Counted from the first letter of the stretch, positions 1-9,316 are shown. The stretch is DNA of 64,000 nucleotides from Streptosporangium canum (GCF_900113865.1 NZ_FOQY01000001.1:124001-188000); one strand, 5' to 3'. Notes: generated by a model not told the origin, from the sequence alone. Program-made: numbers and translations.

Positions 1-685
1 CCCGGGCGGCGGCGGCGACCCGGCCGGAGGTGGTGCGCACCTCGACGGCCATGACGAGCGGCGAGGGGGCCAGGTCCTTGAGCTTGACCGTACGGCTCTC
101 GCCCGGCTTGAGCGTGAACACGCCGCCGGAGTCGCTGACCACCGGGCCCTCGCCGGAGTAGATCATGATCTCCGCGATGGCCGGGGCGGGGTCGGCGTTG
201 GTGAGGTGGAGCGTGACGTCGGCCGCGGCCGGGCCCGGCCCGACCAGCCAGGTGCTCGCCACCGGCTCCACGCACCGCACCCCCGCCAGCCCCCGCCGGT
301 CGCCCGAGGTCTCCCTCCGGGTCTGCTCGGCCTCCATGCCCGCGGCCATGCTCCCCGTCGACGCCACCAGCAGCGGTCCCGACTTGGCGGGGACCTGCTC
401 GTGCCAGAGGTTGCCGGTGGTGTCGAGGTCGGCGAGGGTCCTGTCCCCGGTGCGGAGCGTCGTGGCGCCCGGCCCCGTCCCGCCCGGCGGGGTGATGACG
501 CCGACGGTGGTCTCGGCGGGATCGGGGCAGATGGCCGTCACGGAGACGACGGGCACCCTCTGCGGGCCGGGCGCGGGCCTGGCGGCGGCCTTCGGCTGGG
601 TCGCGAAGGCCACGCCGTACAGGGCGAGCAGGGCCACCAGAACGAGGCCGAGCAGGCCGAACCGGTTCTCGATCAGGGATTTCAC
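1..685 (-). CDS. DUF5719-like secreted protein, 3' end cut by window edge
   Basis: This reading frame starts with GTG at 685 in a GTGA overlap with the stop of the upstream glycosyltransferase and stays open to the left edge, so only about 228 residues are visible. It opens with a short cytoplasmic stretch and one hydrophobic segment (about residues 7-26, LLGLVLVALLALYGVAFA), then an extracellular Ala/Pro/Gly-rich region with beta-rich repeats. A DUF5719-type secreted protein encoded directly after a large GT2 and near whiB is a conserved actinobacterial arrangement as I recall it. The function is unknown; translational coupling implies a shared envelope role with the glycosyltransferase. The C-terminus is missing, so the family call is moderate. 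Confidence 0.7.
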   Translation of the reverse strand, partial: MKSLIENRFGLLGLVLVALLALYGVAFATQPKAAARPAPGPQRVPVVSVTAICPDPAETTVGVITPPGGTGPGATTLRTGDRTLADLDTTGNLWHEQVPAKSGPLLVASTGSMAAGMEAEQTRRETSGDRRGLAGVRCVEPVASTWLVGPGPAAADVTLHLTNADPAPAIAEIMIYSGEGPVVSDSGGVFTLKPGESRTVKLKDLAPSPLVMAVEVRTTSGRVAAAAR

Positions 686-3546
686 CGGGGGGCCAGCTCT
701 CTTGAGGGCTCCGACAGGTCCGGGGAGGCGTAGCCGTCGGCGGCGTCGGTCCGCGAGCCGGGCGCGGCCAGGACCGAGACGACCAGCAGGATCGCGGCCT
801 GGACCCAGAGCCAGCGGCCGTGCCAGGGGTCGCCCTCCGGGGCCGGGGCCGCCGCGACCGGCTGGGTCAGCCGCCACACGCCGAGCGCCCGGGACAGGCT
901 CATCCTGGCCAGGGCGGGCTGGGAGTCCAGCGCGTGGCTGATCTCCGGGCTCACCGGCGCGGCCACCACGACGAACTGCACGCCGTGGGCGGCCAGCACG
1001 CGGGCGTCGTCACCGCCCCGGCCGGAGACCAGCCCGGCCGCCGCGACGCCGACGCGCTCGCGGACGCCCTGCGGCATGGGGATGTCGGACTCGCCGACCA
1101 CCGGCGTACGGCCGCGCAGCACGGTGAAGGTCAGGCCGTCCTCCCTGGTGCGCAGGAGCAGGGTCCGCTCGCCGTTGCCCGAGTTGACCGCCACCAGGGC
1201 GGGGACCACGTCGCGCACGTTCCCGCTGATCGGCCCGTCCACGCCCCGGGTGATCCACATGCCCGCCGCGAGCAGCGGCGTGGAGAAGGCGACCGCCACG
1301 ACGACGAACGCGGTGACCCTGCGCAACCCGCCCGCCGCCCGGAACTCGACGACCCGGTCGGCGGTGAGCGCGGCCACCACGAGCATGCCGGTGGCGGCGA
1401 AGGCCAGCGGCACGCCCGGCCAGGCCGGGGCCACGGCGTCGCCGTTCAGGGAGGTGACAGGGGTCCGGCTGACCAGGATCGCCACCAGCACGCCGAAGAG
1501 CGCCACACCCCAGCCGATCGCGATGACCATCCGGTTGCGGCGCATCAGCAGCGCGGCCAGGCAGGCGGAGATGAGACCGCCGGTCACCCAGAGCGGCGGC
1601 ATGCCGGGGCCGCCGGGGCTGAGGGTCAGCAGCGACTGGGCGGGCAGGGCGGCGTCGACCAGGGCGAGCTGGTGCAGCCCGGCCTCCAGCAGGAGCTGGC
1701 CCGGGTTGCCGAGCACCTGCGCCAGCCAGGGGAACAGCAGCGCCACCGGGACGCCGAAGGCGATGATCACCGAGACGGCGACGCCCCGGCGGGGGAAGGC
1801 CAGCGCGGCCAGGGCGCCGAGGACGAGTGTCAGAGGGTAGACCAGCGGGGCGAAAGCCGTACCGACCGCGAGGAGGAGACCGAGGCCCCAGGCGGCGCGG
1901 CGGGCCCGGCGGCCCTCGCCGGTGAGCAGGGCGGTGGCCAGCGCCGCGTAGACGGGCAGCAGCACGAAGACCACGGCGGTGCCTAGCCGTCCGGCGGCGA
2001 CCGCGCCGGTGGCCACCGGGAGGAGCGCGTAGGAGGAGGCCAGCCAGATGCGGGTCCACCGGCCCGAGATCATCGACCGGGTCGCCGCGTAGGCGGAGAA
2101 CCCGGCCAGCGGCACGCAGCCCAGCAGCAGCACCGAGACCGCGAGCCAGGTCTTGCCGAACAGCACGGTGGAGAGCGCGGCCAGCACCGCGACGTACGGA
2201 GGAGCCCAGGCGTCGCTCCCCAGGCCCGCCTGGTGGTAGCTCTCAAGGTAGAGGTCCCACAGGTCGGAGGATCCGCCGATCACCGGGACGAGCGCGCCGC
2301 CGCCCAGCCGGGTGCCGCCGATCAGCCCGCGCTCGGCGACCAGCGTGACCACGGCGAGCGCGAGGAAGAGCAGCACGCCCGGGTTGCTGAAGATCCGCTG
2401 GAGCGCCCCGGCGTCGGTGAGCAGTTCCTCGCCGTCCTCCTGTGAGGCGGTCATGGCGTGGTGGCGCCCGGCGGACTCCACGAAGCCGGTCCCTGCCAGG
2501 TAGCTCTGGAACCGGTCCGACAGGCGCCGGTACCCCGCGCCCGGCGGGGTGAGCAGCCGTTTGATCGCCGCGTGGTGCTGTTTACGGCCCTTGGCCCGCG
2601 CCCGGCGAGCCTTGATCATCCGGATGGGATGGCCGAGCACCGAGCCGATCGCGGCGATCTCGTCCAGCGCGTCGGCGGGCTGTTTCGCCACCAGGAACAG
2701 CAGCGTGCGGAAGGCCGAGCTGAGGAGGTTGCGGACCAGCGCCCACATCAGCGGCCAGAACGGCAGGTTCGCCATGACCACGAAGATGGCGTTGCGACGG
2801 TCCAGGCGGCGGGGGTGGTCGCCGCTGACGGTGATGCGGCGGCGCCGCCGGGTGGCGGCCTCGGCGTGCCAGGCGACCGCCTGGGTGACGTTCTGCACCC
2901 GGTGCCCGGCGGCCCGCACCCGCCAGCACAGGTCCAGGTCGTCACGGAACAGCGGCAGGAAGGGGTCGAGCCCGCCGACCTCGTCCCAGACGTCCCGGCG
3001 GATCAGCATCCCCGCGGTGGAGACCGAGAGCACGTCCCGGACGCCGTCGTACTGCCCCTGGTCGAACTCCCGGGCCTCCAGGCCGGTGTCCCGGCGGCCC
3101 GTCCGGTCGACGGTGACGCCGACCTCCAGCAGGAGCCGCCGGTCCAGCCAGTCACGGAGTTTGGGGCCGAGCACCCCGGCCTTGGGATCCTGCTCGGCGG
3201 CCCGGAGCAGGTTCTGCAGCGCGTCGGCGTCCGGCGCGCAGTCGTCGTGCAGCAGCCAGATCCACTCCCGCCCGCCGGCGGGCCCCAGCCGGTCGAGCAC
3301 CTCGGCGACGGCCTGCCCGAAGCTCGTCGAACGCGGGAGGGTGAGCACGGCGTTCGGGCCGAGCACGCCGGTCAGCAGCGCGGCGCTGCCGTCCCGGCTG
3401 CCGTTGTCCACTCCGACGGCACGGTCCACCGGCCGGGTCTGCCCGAGCAGCGCGTCAAGGGTCTCCCGCAGCCATCGGGCGCCGTCGTGGGAGACGACGA
3501 TCGCGGTGACGGTGGGGTGGAGACGGGGGGAGTCGGTGATGGACAT
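682..3546 (-). CDS. Large glycosyltransferase: GT2 domain fused to polytopic membrane domain
   Basis: 954 residues. The N-terminal ~240 residues form a GT-A family 2 domain: strand TVTAIVVSHDG near residue 12, acidic pair HDDCAPD at 100-106 for nucleotide-sugar/metal binding, and RDDLDLCWRV at 201-210 resembling the late acceptor/base motif of GT2 enzymes. From about residue 260, and again from about 385 to the C-terminus, there are many hydrophobic segments (more than ten likely TM helices) with an extracytoplasmic loop region. The protein probably transfers a sugar to a lipid-linked or surface glycan at the membrane. It is translationally coupled to the DUF5719-like gene. The substrate cannot be inferred. 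ATG start; no strong ribosome binding site is seen. Confidence 0.85.
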   Translation of the reverse strand: MSITDSPRLHPTVTAIVVSHDGARWLRETLDALLGQTRPVDRAVGVDNGSRDGSAALLTGVLGPNAVLTLPRSTSFGQAVAEVLDRLGPAGGREWIWLLHDDCAPDADALQNLLRAAEQDPKAGVLGPKLRDWLDRRLLLEVGVTVDRTGRRDTGLEAREFDQGQYDGVRDVLSVSTAGMLIRRDVWDEVGGLDPFLPLFRDDLDLCWRVRAAGHRVQNVTQAVAWHAEAATRRRRRITVSGDHPRRLDRRNAIFVVMANLPFWPLMWALVRNLLSSAFRTLLFLVAKQPADALDEIAAIGSVLGHPIRMIKARRARAKGRKQHHAAIKRLLTPPGAGYRRLSDRFQSYLAGTGFVESAGRHHAMTASQEDGEELLTDAGALQRIFSNPGVLLFLALAVVTLVAERGLIGGTRLGGGALVPVIGGSSDLWDLYLESYHQAGLGSDAWAPPYVAVLAALSTVLFGKTWLAVSVLLLGCVPLAGFSAYAATRSMISGRWTRIWLASSYALLPVATGAVAAGRLGTAVVFVLLPVYAALATALLTGEGRRARRAAWGLGLLLAVGTAFAPLVYPLTLVLGALAALAFPRRGVAVSVIIAFGVPVALLFPWLAQVLGNPGQLLLEAGLHQLALVDAALPAQSLLTLSPGGPGMPPLWVTGGLISACLAALLMRRNRMVIAIGWGVALFGVLVAILVSRTPVTSLNGDAVAPAWPGVPLAFAATGMLVVAALTADRVVEFRAAGGLRRVTAFVVVAVAFSTPLLAAGMWITRGVDGPISGNVRDVVPALVAVNSGNGERTLLLRTREDGLTFTVLRGRTPVVGESDIPMPQGVRERVGVAAAGLVSGRGGDDARVLAAHGVQFVVVAAPVSPEISHALDSQPALARMSLSRALGVWRLTQPVAAAPAPEGDPWHGRWLWVQAAILLVVSVLAAPGSRTDAADGYASPDLSEPSRELAPR

Positions 3547-3640
3547 GCGTCCCGTGTTCAGGAGGGGGATGATCGGCGCGACAACGATACGACACCCTAT
3601 GTCCGGCTATACCGCGCAGATGAAAAAAGGGGCAAGCGGC

Positions 3641-3677
3641 TGGAAAAAGGGTCACGTGACCTGTGGTCACGTGACCC
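3641..3677 (-). terminator. Intrinsic terminator of whiB2
   Basis: Positions 3649-3677 form a perfect 13-3-13 inverted repeat made from two copies of GGTCACGTGACC. On the minus strand the hairpin is followed at once by TTTTT, 46 bases past the whiB2 stop, which is the classic intrinsic-terminator layout. Each arm is itself a 12-bp palindrome with a CACGTG core, so a protein-binding role is also possible. Confidence 0.8.
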
Positions 3678-3722
3678 ACGAAATATCGTCAAGCGCTCTC
3701 GGCGAGCGCCACGGATTGCCTC

Positions 3723-3983
3723 TCAGACTGCCTCACGCTTGATCCGGCGGCGTTCCCGCTCGGAAAGCCCACCCCAGATGCCGAACCGCTCGTCATGCTC
3801 AAGTGCGTACTCAAGGCACTCGGCACGTACTTCGCAGGAGCGGCAAACCTTCTTGGCCTCCCGTGTGGATCCGCCCTTCTCCGGGAAGAACGCCTCCGGG
3901 TCGGTCTGCGCACACAAGGCGCGTTCCTGCCAGCCAAGCTGCTCTTCAGCGATGCTGTCCTGTGCGATGACCAGGTCGGCCAC
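3723..3983 (-). CDS. whiB2: WhiB2/WhmD-type iron-sulfur transcriptional regulator
   Basis: 86 residues from GTG at 3983, chosen because GGAGG lies six bases upstream and family members begin at this point; a longer ATG frame reaches 4043 but would add unrelated residues. Four cysteines at 24, 47, 50 and 56 (C-X22-C-X2-C-X5-C) would ligate a [4Fe-4S] cluster; the GIWGG turn is at 68-72, and the basic tail ERERRRIKREAV is the DNA-binding end. The sequence closely matches what I recall of Streptomyces WhmD and mycobacterial WhiB2, which are needed for septation and sporulation. Proximity to fbiA, fbiB and a mannose-1-P guanylyltransferase mirrors the mycobacterial whiB2 locus. It is monocistronic, with its own promoter and terminator. 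Confidence 0.93.
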   Translation of the reverse strand: MADLVIAQDSIAEEQLGWQERALCAQTDPEAFFPEKGGSTREAKKVCRSCEVRAECLEYALEHDERFGIWGGLSERERRRIKREAV

Positions 3984-4067
3984 TGCACACCTCCCTGCCG
4001 CCCGCAAATGGAGCCCCCCTATGAACGCCTCCCTCTTACCCACCCAGAGGAAGGCGTAACAACACGT

Positions 4068-4102
4068 GTGTAATTACACGCGCGTGGCCAGTGTGGCGTC
4101 AA
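4068..4102 (-). promoter_or_regulatory. Predicted whiB2 promoter with palindromic -10 region
   Basis: On the minus strand TTGACG (4102-4097) is followed after 18 bases by TGTAAT (4078-4073), a good actinobacterial housekeeping -35/-10 pair about 85 bases before the GTG start. The -10 lies inside a perfect 12-bp palindrome GTGTAATTACAC (4068-4079), which could be an operator, perhaps for autoregulation by a WhiB or a TetR/GntR-type repressor. This is prediction from sequence only. Confidence 0.6.
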
Positions 4103-4206
4103 GCGGCATGCCGGTATCCGGGGAAAGACCTGCTCTCCCCGGTTCTGGGTCGTGTGCCTGCGACGACGGCGCCCGCGCCAAGCGATCGTGACGATCGCCT
4201 GGCGGT

Positions 4207-6450
4207 TCAGTGCTCTCGGCGGTCGGAACCGTACCAGGACATGTTCTGCTCCTGACCCGGGCCCACCCTCTCTCTATCGGGGATTTCCTCACCCGTGACC
4301 TGAGCCGAGCGCTCCGGCTTGTAGATCGCGGTGGGGTCTATGGCCGGCTGCGAGTCCCAGGAGTTGCGCCCGGCGTTGGGATCGTTGAGCGGATCTCCCT
4401 GGTAGGCGCTCGGGTCGAACCGGAGCGTCGCGTCCGCCGGCGGGTCCCACTGATGACCGCCCTGCTGCTGGTACGGCTGCGCGGCGGGCGGGGCCTGCGG
4501 GGTCTGCGGGTGGCCGAACGGGTCGTCGTAGGACCCGCCCGCCTGCGAGGCGCCGTACTCCGGGACCCGTAGCTGCGGCTCTCCGCCCTGGGTCTGCTGC
4601 TGGTAGGACTCCGCCTGCTGGTAGGCCTGGGCCATCTGCTGGGAGCGGGGGTCGACCGGGTCGGGCGCCGGGTAGTGCAGGTTCGGCTCGGTCGGCCGGG
4701 CGAACTCCGCACCGGAGTAGCCGCCGAACGGCTGGCCGTAGTTCTCCGGCGGCTGCGGGAAGGACGGCTGCGCCTGGCTGTCGAAGGACACGCGCGGCTG
4801 GGCGTCGGCCGGCGTGTACGGCGCGGGCGCCTCGGGCTGAGCCTGGTACGCCTCGGGCTGAGCCTGGTAGAAGGGGGGCTGCTGCTGCTCGGGCTGCGGA
4901 GCGTAGCCGGGGAGCTGAGCGTCGGCCGGCTGGCCGTAGCCCGAGTGCTGGGGCTCGGCCGGCTGGCCGTAGCCCGAGTGCTGGGGCTCGGCGTAGAGCG
5001 GGGCCTGCGGCTGCTGCTCGGCGGGCGTGGCGTAGATCGGGGGATCGTATGCCGTGACCGGCGGCTCGTACGGCCTGGCCGGGGCCGGGGGCTGGACGTC
5101 GGCGGCGACGTACGGGCTCGGGGTGTAGGGCTCGGCCGGGGCGGCGGGCAGTGCCTGCGGGGCGGGCTGCGCCGGGGCGTAGGAGGCGGCCTGGTTCCCG
5201 TACGGCTGATCCTGCGCCGGCGGCGTGTAGGCGGCCTGGGAGTATCCGTCGCCGGTCGGCTGGGCATAGCCGTGCGCCTGCTGCCGGCCGTAACCGTCGG
5301 AGGCACCGTAGTTGTCGGAGGCACCGTAGTTGTCTGGGCCGGCGGAGCTGGGCGCGGGCGGAAGCGCCGGCTGGCTGTAGGGAAGCTGGGGGGCGGGTGC
5401 GGGCTGGGCCTGCGGGGAATGGCCGCCCTGCGGCTGGGAGTGGCCACCCTGCTGGTAGGCGTGACCGCCCTGCTGCATCTGGTCCTGCGGCTGGAAACCC
5501 TGCTGCTGCGGCATCTGCTCTTGGGACTGGAAACCCTGCTGCTGCGCCTGGTCCTGGGGCTGGAAGCCCTGCTGAGGAGCCTGACCGCCCTGTGGGTAGG
5601 CCTGTCCGCCCTGGAAAGCCTGGTCCTGCGGCTGGAAACCCTGCTGGGGGGCGGACGCGGGCTGGGCCTGCGGCTGGGGGTGGCCACCCTGCTGGTAGGC
5701 GTGACCGCCCTGCTGCGCCTGGTCCTGCGGCTGGAAGCCCTGCTGCTGCGCCTGGTCCTGCGGCTGGAAGCCCTGCTGCTGCGCCTGGTCCTGCGGCTGG
5801 AAGCCCTGCTGAGGAGCCTGACCGCCCTGTGGGTAGGCCTGTCCGCCCTGGAAAGCCTGGTCCTGCGGCTGGAAACCCTGCTGGGGAACCTGACCGCCCT
5901 GGGGGTAGGCCTGCCCGCCCTGCGAGGCGTGCCCCGGGGAGACGTACTGCTCCTGGGGGCGGTCGAAGCCGTTCTCGGAGCGGAAGCCCGCCGGGCCGGA
6001 GGCGGCCGGGGCCGCCTTGGGCAGCAGGTAGAGCAGCGCGACCACAGCCAGGGCCAGGCTGGGCAGGCCGACGAGGAAGAACTCGATCTTCCGCCCGAAG
6101 TCCAGGTCGCCGCTGAACAGCCCGCCGAACAGCCCGACCACGCCGAACAGTGCGGCGAGTCCGAGCGTGGCCACGGCCACGTAGACCATCACCTTCAGCC
6201 GCGCGATCACCGGGCCGAGATGGCTGGCCAGCAGCACGGCGCCGACCGACAGCGCCACGGTGACCGGCGAGGTGAAGTCATCCATGTATCCGGCCGCGCG
6301 CAGGCCGAAGGACGATCCGCCCAAGGAGGATCCCCCGAACAGCAGCCGCTCGACGCCGACGAGAACGCTCATGGACGCGATGGCGGTCATGAGCCACGCG
6401 GCCGGTTCTCGGAGCCGGCCTGCCTCGAGGTTGATCACATCTACCCCCAT
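4207..6450 (-). CDS. Polytopic membrane protein with Gln/Pro/Gly-rich repeat tail
   Basis: 747 residues. Residues about 15-150 hold four or five hydrophobic helices. The remainder is a very long low-complexity tail: tandem QGFQPQDQ/QGGQAYPQGGQ-type units (about 165-370), then a Pro/Tyr/Ala/Gln-rich stretch, ending in an acidic-basic tail. AAGGA lies just before the ATG. Such tails are typical of intrinsically disordered scaffolds facing the cytoplasm; no enzymatic motif is visible. It is transcribed alone, divergently from fbiA. The repeat part has tandem DNA duplications and may vary in length between strains. The function is unknown; the gene is convincing because the frame is open for 2.2 kb with proper codon use. 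Confidence 0.8.
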   Translation of the reverse strand: MGVDVINLEAGRLREPAAWLMTAIASMSVLVGVERLLFGGSSLGGSSFGLRAAGYMDDFTSPVTVALSVGAVLLASHLGPVIARLKVMVYVAVATLGLAALFGVVGLFGGLFSGDLDFGRKIEFFLVGLPSLALAVVALLYLLPKAAPAASGPAGFRSENGFDRPQEQYVSPGHASQGGQAYPQGGQVPQQGFQPQDQAFQGGQAYPQGGQAPQQGFQPQDQAQQQGFQPQDQAQQQGFQPQDQAQQGGHAYQQGGHPQPQAQPASAPQQGFQPQDQAFQGGQAYPQGGQAPQQGFQPQDQAQQQGFQSQEQMPQQQGFQPQDQMQQGGHAYQQGGHSQPQGGHSPQAQPAPAPQLPYSQPALPPAPSSAGPDNYGASDNYGASDGYGRQQAHGYAQPTGDGYSQAAYTPPAQDQPYGNQAASYAPAQPAPQALPAAPAEPYTPSPYVAADVQPPAPARPYEPPVTAYDPPIYATPAEQQPQAPLYAEPQHSGYGQPAEPQHSGYGQPADAQLPGYAPQPEQQQPPFYQAQPEAYQAQPEAPAPYTPADAQPRVSFDSQAQPSFPQPPENYGQPFGGYSGAEFARPTEPNLHYPAPDPVDPRSQQMAQAYQQAESYQQQTQGGEPQLRVPEYGASQAGGSYDDPFGHPQTPQAPPAAQPYQQQGGHQWDPPADATLRFDPSAYQGDPLNDPNAGRNSWDSQPAIDPTAIYKPERSAQVTGEEIPDRERVGPGQEQNMSWYGSDRREH
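5440..5905. repeat. Coding tandem repeats (Gln-rich tail)
   Basis: Short units encoding QGFQPQDQ and QGGQAYPQ recur many times, and a larger duplication is visible: the block at 5571-5648 recurs nearly base for base at 5808-5885 (offset 237), and the block at 5441-5476 recurs at 5681-5716 (offset 240). This suggests recent slippage or unequal recombination within the gene. Confidence 0.85.
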
Positions 6451-6688
6451 GGGTCCTTTGGTAAACCCCGGTCAGTTTCGCACATGGCTGCCTTTGGTGT
6501 CGGGCGACCCAAGAACCCCATGAATCCCTTATGTGTTTCATTGCACCCTATTGGCATATATTTCGGGCACCCCCCGAGGTAACCCTGCCAGCGAAGACAG
6601 TCCTCGTAACGATCAAGACAAGGCGCCGCCGATCCCGGCGGCAAGCCCTTCGGACCGGCGCGTCCGAGGCAGTGGAAGACTGGACGGC
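6451..6688. promoter_or_regulatory. Divergent intergenic region between repeat-tail protein and fbiA
   Basis: This 238-bp stretch is locally AT-rich around 6530-6570 (TTATGTGTTTCATTG, CATATATTT), as expected for back-to-back promoters. I could not assign a convincing -35/-10 pair to either gene. A longer fbiA reading frame extends into it but lacks family support. Confidence 0.4.
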
Positions 6689-7669
6689 ATGCGCATCGTG
6701 TCCCTCGCCGGCGGAATCGGCGGCGCCCGTTTCCTCCGCGGCCTGCTCACCGCGGCCCCCGACTCAGAGATCACCGTCATCGGCAACACCGGTGACGACA
6801 TCACCCTCTACGGCCTGCAGGTCTGCCCCGACCTGGACACCGTGATGTACACCCTGGGCGGCGGTATCGACGAGGAGCAGGGCTGGGGCCGGCGGGAGGA
6901 GACCCACGTCGTCAAGGAGGAGCTGGCCGCCTACGGCGTCGAACCGCAGTGGTTCGGCCTGGGAGACCGCGACTTCGCCACCCACATCGTGCGCACCCAG
7001 ATGCTCAAGGCCGGTTACCCGCTGTCCGCGGTCACCGAGGCACTGTGCGCGCGCTGGGAGCCGGGCGTGCGGCTGATCCCGATGAGCGACGACCGGACCG
7101 AGACCCACGTGGTCATCTCCGACGGGCAGGGCCGCCGGGCCGTCCACTTCCAGGAGTGGTGGGTGCGGCTGCGCGCCTCCGTCCCGGCCGAGCAGATCAT
7201 CCTGGTCGGCGCGGACCAGGCCCGCCCCGCCCCCGGCGTGCTGGAGGCCATCGCCGAGGCCGACGTGGTGATCCTGCCGCCGTCCAACCCGGTGGTCAGC
7301 ATCGGCACGATCCTGCAGATCAAGGGCGTCCGCGAGGCCCTGGAGACCAAGACGGTCGTCGGGGTCTCCCCCATCGTCGGCGGCGCCCCGGTCCGCGGCA
7401 TGGCCGACGCCTGCCTCACCGCGATCGGCGTGGACACCACCGCCCAGGCGGTCCTGGAGCTGTACGGCTCACCGCTGGTGAACGGCTGGCTGGTCGCCGA
7501 GGAGGACGGCGGGGTCGCCCTCGACGGCGTCCGCGTCCAGGCCCGCCCGCTGATCATGCATGATGTCGAGTCCGCCGCCGCCATCGCCCGTGCCGCCCTC
7601 GACCTGGCCACCGAGCTCGCGGCCCGGCCGGGTGGATCCACCGCGCCGCAGGGTGAGGACGCCCGGTGA
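6689..7669 (+). CDS. fbiA: FbiA/CofD: phospholactate/PEP transferase of F420 synthesis
   Basis: 326 residues from ATG at 6689; the frame is open to 6533 but CofD proteins start at [15 protein letters not shown], so the upstream part is not used. It transfers the phospho-carboxylate moiety from an activated guanosine donor (EPPG in actinobacteria, LPPG in archaea) to FO, giving (dehydro-)F420-0. The glycine-rich [10 protein letters not shown] loop (residues 6-15), [11 protein letters not shown] (about 33-43) and the GLGDRD segment are CofD signatures. It overlaps fbiB by a GTGA junction, so the two enzymes are translationally coupled. fbiC lies about 6 kb away, which is closer than in mycobacteria. 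Confidence 0.95.
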   Translation: MRIVSLAGGIGGARFLRGLLTAAPDSEITVIGNTGDDITLYGLQVCPDLDTVMYTLGGGIDEEQGWGRREETHVVKEELAAYGVEPQWFGLGDRDFATHIVRTQMLKAGYPLSAVTEALCARWEPGVRLIPMSDDRTETHVVISDGQGRRAVHFQEWWVRLRASVPAEQIILVGADQARPAPGVLEAIAEADVVILPPSNPVVSIGTILQIKGVREALETKTVVGVSPIVGGAPVRGMADACLTAIGVDTTAQAVLELYGSPLVNGWLVAEEDGGVALDGVRVQARPLIMHDVESAAAIARAALDLATELAARPGGSTAPQGEDAR

Positions 7670-8985
7670 GCAGGATCCGCCGCAAGCACGACAACCGGGC
7701 CGACGCCAGGCTGGAGATCTTCCCCGTCCCCGGGATCCCCGAGGTGCGGGAGGGCGACGACATCGGCGAGCTGATCGCCACGGCCATGCCCGACCTGCGT
7801 GACGGCGACATCCTCGTGGTCACCTCGAAGATCTCCAGCAAGGCCGAGGGCCGGGTCCGCCGGGGTGACAGCCGGAACGAGGCGATCGCCGCCGAGACCA
7901 CACGGGTCGTCGCCCGCCGGGGCGAGACGGTGATCGCGCAGACCGCGCACGGGTTCGTCATGGCCGCCGCCGGGGTGGACGCCTCCAACACCGAGCCCGG
8001 CACCGTCGTGCTGCTGCCCGTCGACCCGGACGCCTCCGCCGCGGCCATCCGGGCGAGCATCCGGGAACGGCTCGGCGTGCCGGTCGGCGTGATCGTCTCC
8101 GACACCTTCGGCCGCCCCTGGCGCAACGGCCAGACCGATCTCGCCATCGGTGTGGCGGGCGTGACCCCCGCGCTCGACTACCGGGGCATGTCCGACGACC
8201 ACGGAAACGCGCTGGAGGTCACCCTGACCGCGGTCGCCGACGAGTTCGCCGCGGCCGGAGACCTGGTCAAGGGCAAGCTCGCGCAGACTCCGGTGGCGGT
8301 GATCCGGGGCATGGCCGAATACACCACCGAGGAGGACGGCCCGGGGATCCGCGAGCTGGTCCGCCAGTCCGAGGACGACATGTTCCGCTACGGCTCGCGC
8401 GACGTGGTCTTCGCCCGCAGGACCATCCGCGAGTTCTCCGGCGAGCCGGTGGACGGGGCCAAGGTCCGCCGGGCGGTGGACGCCGCGATCGCCGCCCCCG
8501 CCCCGCACCACACGACTCCGTGGCGGTTCGTCCTGCTGGAGTCCGCCGGGATCCGGGAGAAGCTGCTCGACGCCATGCGCGAGGCGTGGATCGCCGACCT
8601 GCGCGGCGACGGTTTCTCCGAGGAGTCGATCGCCAGGCGGATCCGGCGCGGAGACGTGTTGCGCGCCGCGCCGTACCTCGCGGTGCCGTGCCTGGTCATG
8701 GACGGCTCGCACACCTACCGCGACGACCGGCGCAACGCGGCCGAGCGGGAGATGTTCGTGGTCGCGACGGGCGCCGGGGTCGAGAACTTCCTGGTCCAGC
8801 TCGCGGTGGAGGGGCTGGGCTCGGCCTGGGTCTCCTCCACCATGTTCTGCCGCGACGTGGTCCGCGAGGTGCTCGACCTGCCCCCGGGCTGGGACCCGAT
8901 GGGCGCCGTGGCGATCGGCCATCCGGCCGCCCCGCCCCGCGACCGCGCGCCTCGGCGGGCGGCCGATTTCATCGTCGTCCGCTAG
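7666..8985 (+). CDS. fbiB: FbiB: F420-0 gamma-glutamyl ligase / dehydro-F420 reductase
   Basis: 439 residues from GTG overlapping the fbiA stop. The N-terminal ~250 residues are the CofE gamma-glutamyl ligase domain ([11 protein letters not shown], then [12 protein letters not shown] near 145-157) that adds the poly-gamma-glutamate tail using GTP. The C-terminal ~190 residues are a nitroreductase-fold, FMN-binding domain ([32 protein letters not shown]) that reduces dehydro-F420-0. The two-domain architecture is the actinobacterial FbiB form, as opposed to stand-alone archaeal CofE. It is the last gene of the fbiAB operon and is followed by a hairpin. Confidence 0.95.
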   Translation: MSRIRRKHDNRADARLEIFPVPGIPEVREGDDIGELIATAMPDLRDGDILVVTSKISSKAEGRVRRGDSRNEAIAAETTRVVARRGETVIAQTAHGFVMAAAGVDASNTEPGTVVLLPVDPDASAAAIRASIRERLGVPVGVIVSDTFGRPWRNGQTDLAIGVAGVTPALDYRGMSDDHGNALEVTLTAVADEFAAAGDLVKGKLAQTPVAVIRGMAEYTTEEDGPGIRELVRQSEDDMFRYGSRDVVFARRTIREFSGEPVDGAKVRRAVDAAIAAPAPHHTTPWRFVLLESAGIREKLLDAMREAWIADLRGDGFSEESIARRIRRGDVLRAAPYLAVPCLVMDGSHTYRDDRRNAAEREMFVVATGAGVENFLVQLAVEGLGSAWVSSTMFCRDVVREVLDLPPGWDPMGAVAIGHPAAPPRDRAPRRAADFIVVR

Positions 8986-9010
8986 CGTCCCGGAGCGCCG
9001 CGCCGGGTGC

Positions 9011-9050
9011 CGCCGTTCCGCCGTCGGCCATGCCCGCCGACGGAACGGCG
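9011..9050. terminator. Hairpin between convergent fbiB and small membrane gene
   Basis: CGCCGTTCC-gcc-GTCGGC (9011-9028) pairs with GCCGACGGAACGGCG (9036-9050), giving about 15 paired bases with a 3-base bulge. There is no T-tract, but the position between converging genes fits a bidirectional terminator. Confidence 0.55.
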
Positions 9051-9064
9051 CCCTCGGAACTCCG

Positions 9065-9316
9065 TCACTGCCGGATCGCGTTCGCGACCACCGCGACCAG
9101 GATCAGCGCCAGCAGGCCGACCCCGATCATGCCCCGGACCGCCGCCCACGCGGCCGACTTCGCGCCCGGGATCTTCCCCGCCGCCTCGGCCGCCGCCTGG
9201 ATCGCCTTACCCCATCCCGCCCAGGTGTCCAGCGTCCGCTGGAAACGCCGGCCGACGAAGAACACGACCGTCGCGATCACGACGAGGATCAGGATCCGGC
9301 CGTCCGAGCTGCCCAT
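9065..9316 (-). CDS. Small two-helix membrane protein, 83 aa
   Basis: It starts at ATG 9316 with MGSSDGRILILVVIA. Two hydrophobic segments (about residues 8-20 and 63-80) flank an amphipathic Ala/Lys-rich middle. AAGGTAGG lies about 9 bases before the start. The first 20 residues and the leader DNA are duplicated in the 25-codon gene just upstream, which suggests the pair arose by tandem duplication. No domain is recognised; its membrane location is clear but its role is unknown. Confidence 0.65.
   Translation of the reverse strand: MGSSDGRILILVVIATVVFFVGRRFQRTLDTWAGWGKAIQAAAEAAGKIPGAKSAAWAAVRGMIGVGLLALILVAVVANAIRQ

Noticed and set aside
6533-6688. 52-codon N-terminal extension of FbiA
   Set aside because: CofD family proteins start at [12 protein letters not shown]; the extension shows no family similarity and covers the AT-rich promoter region.
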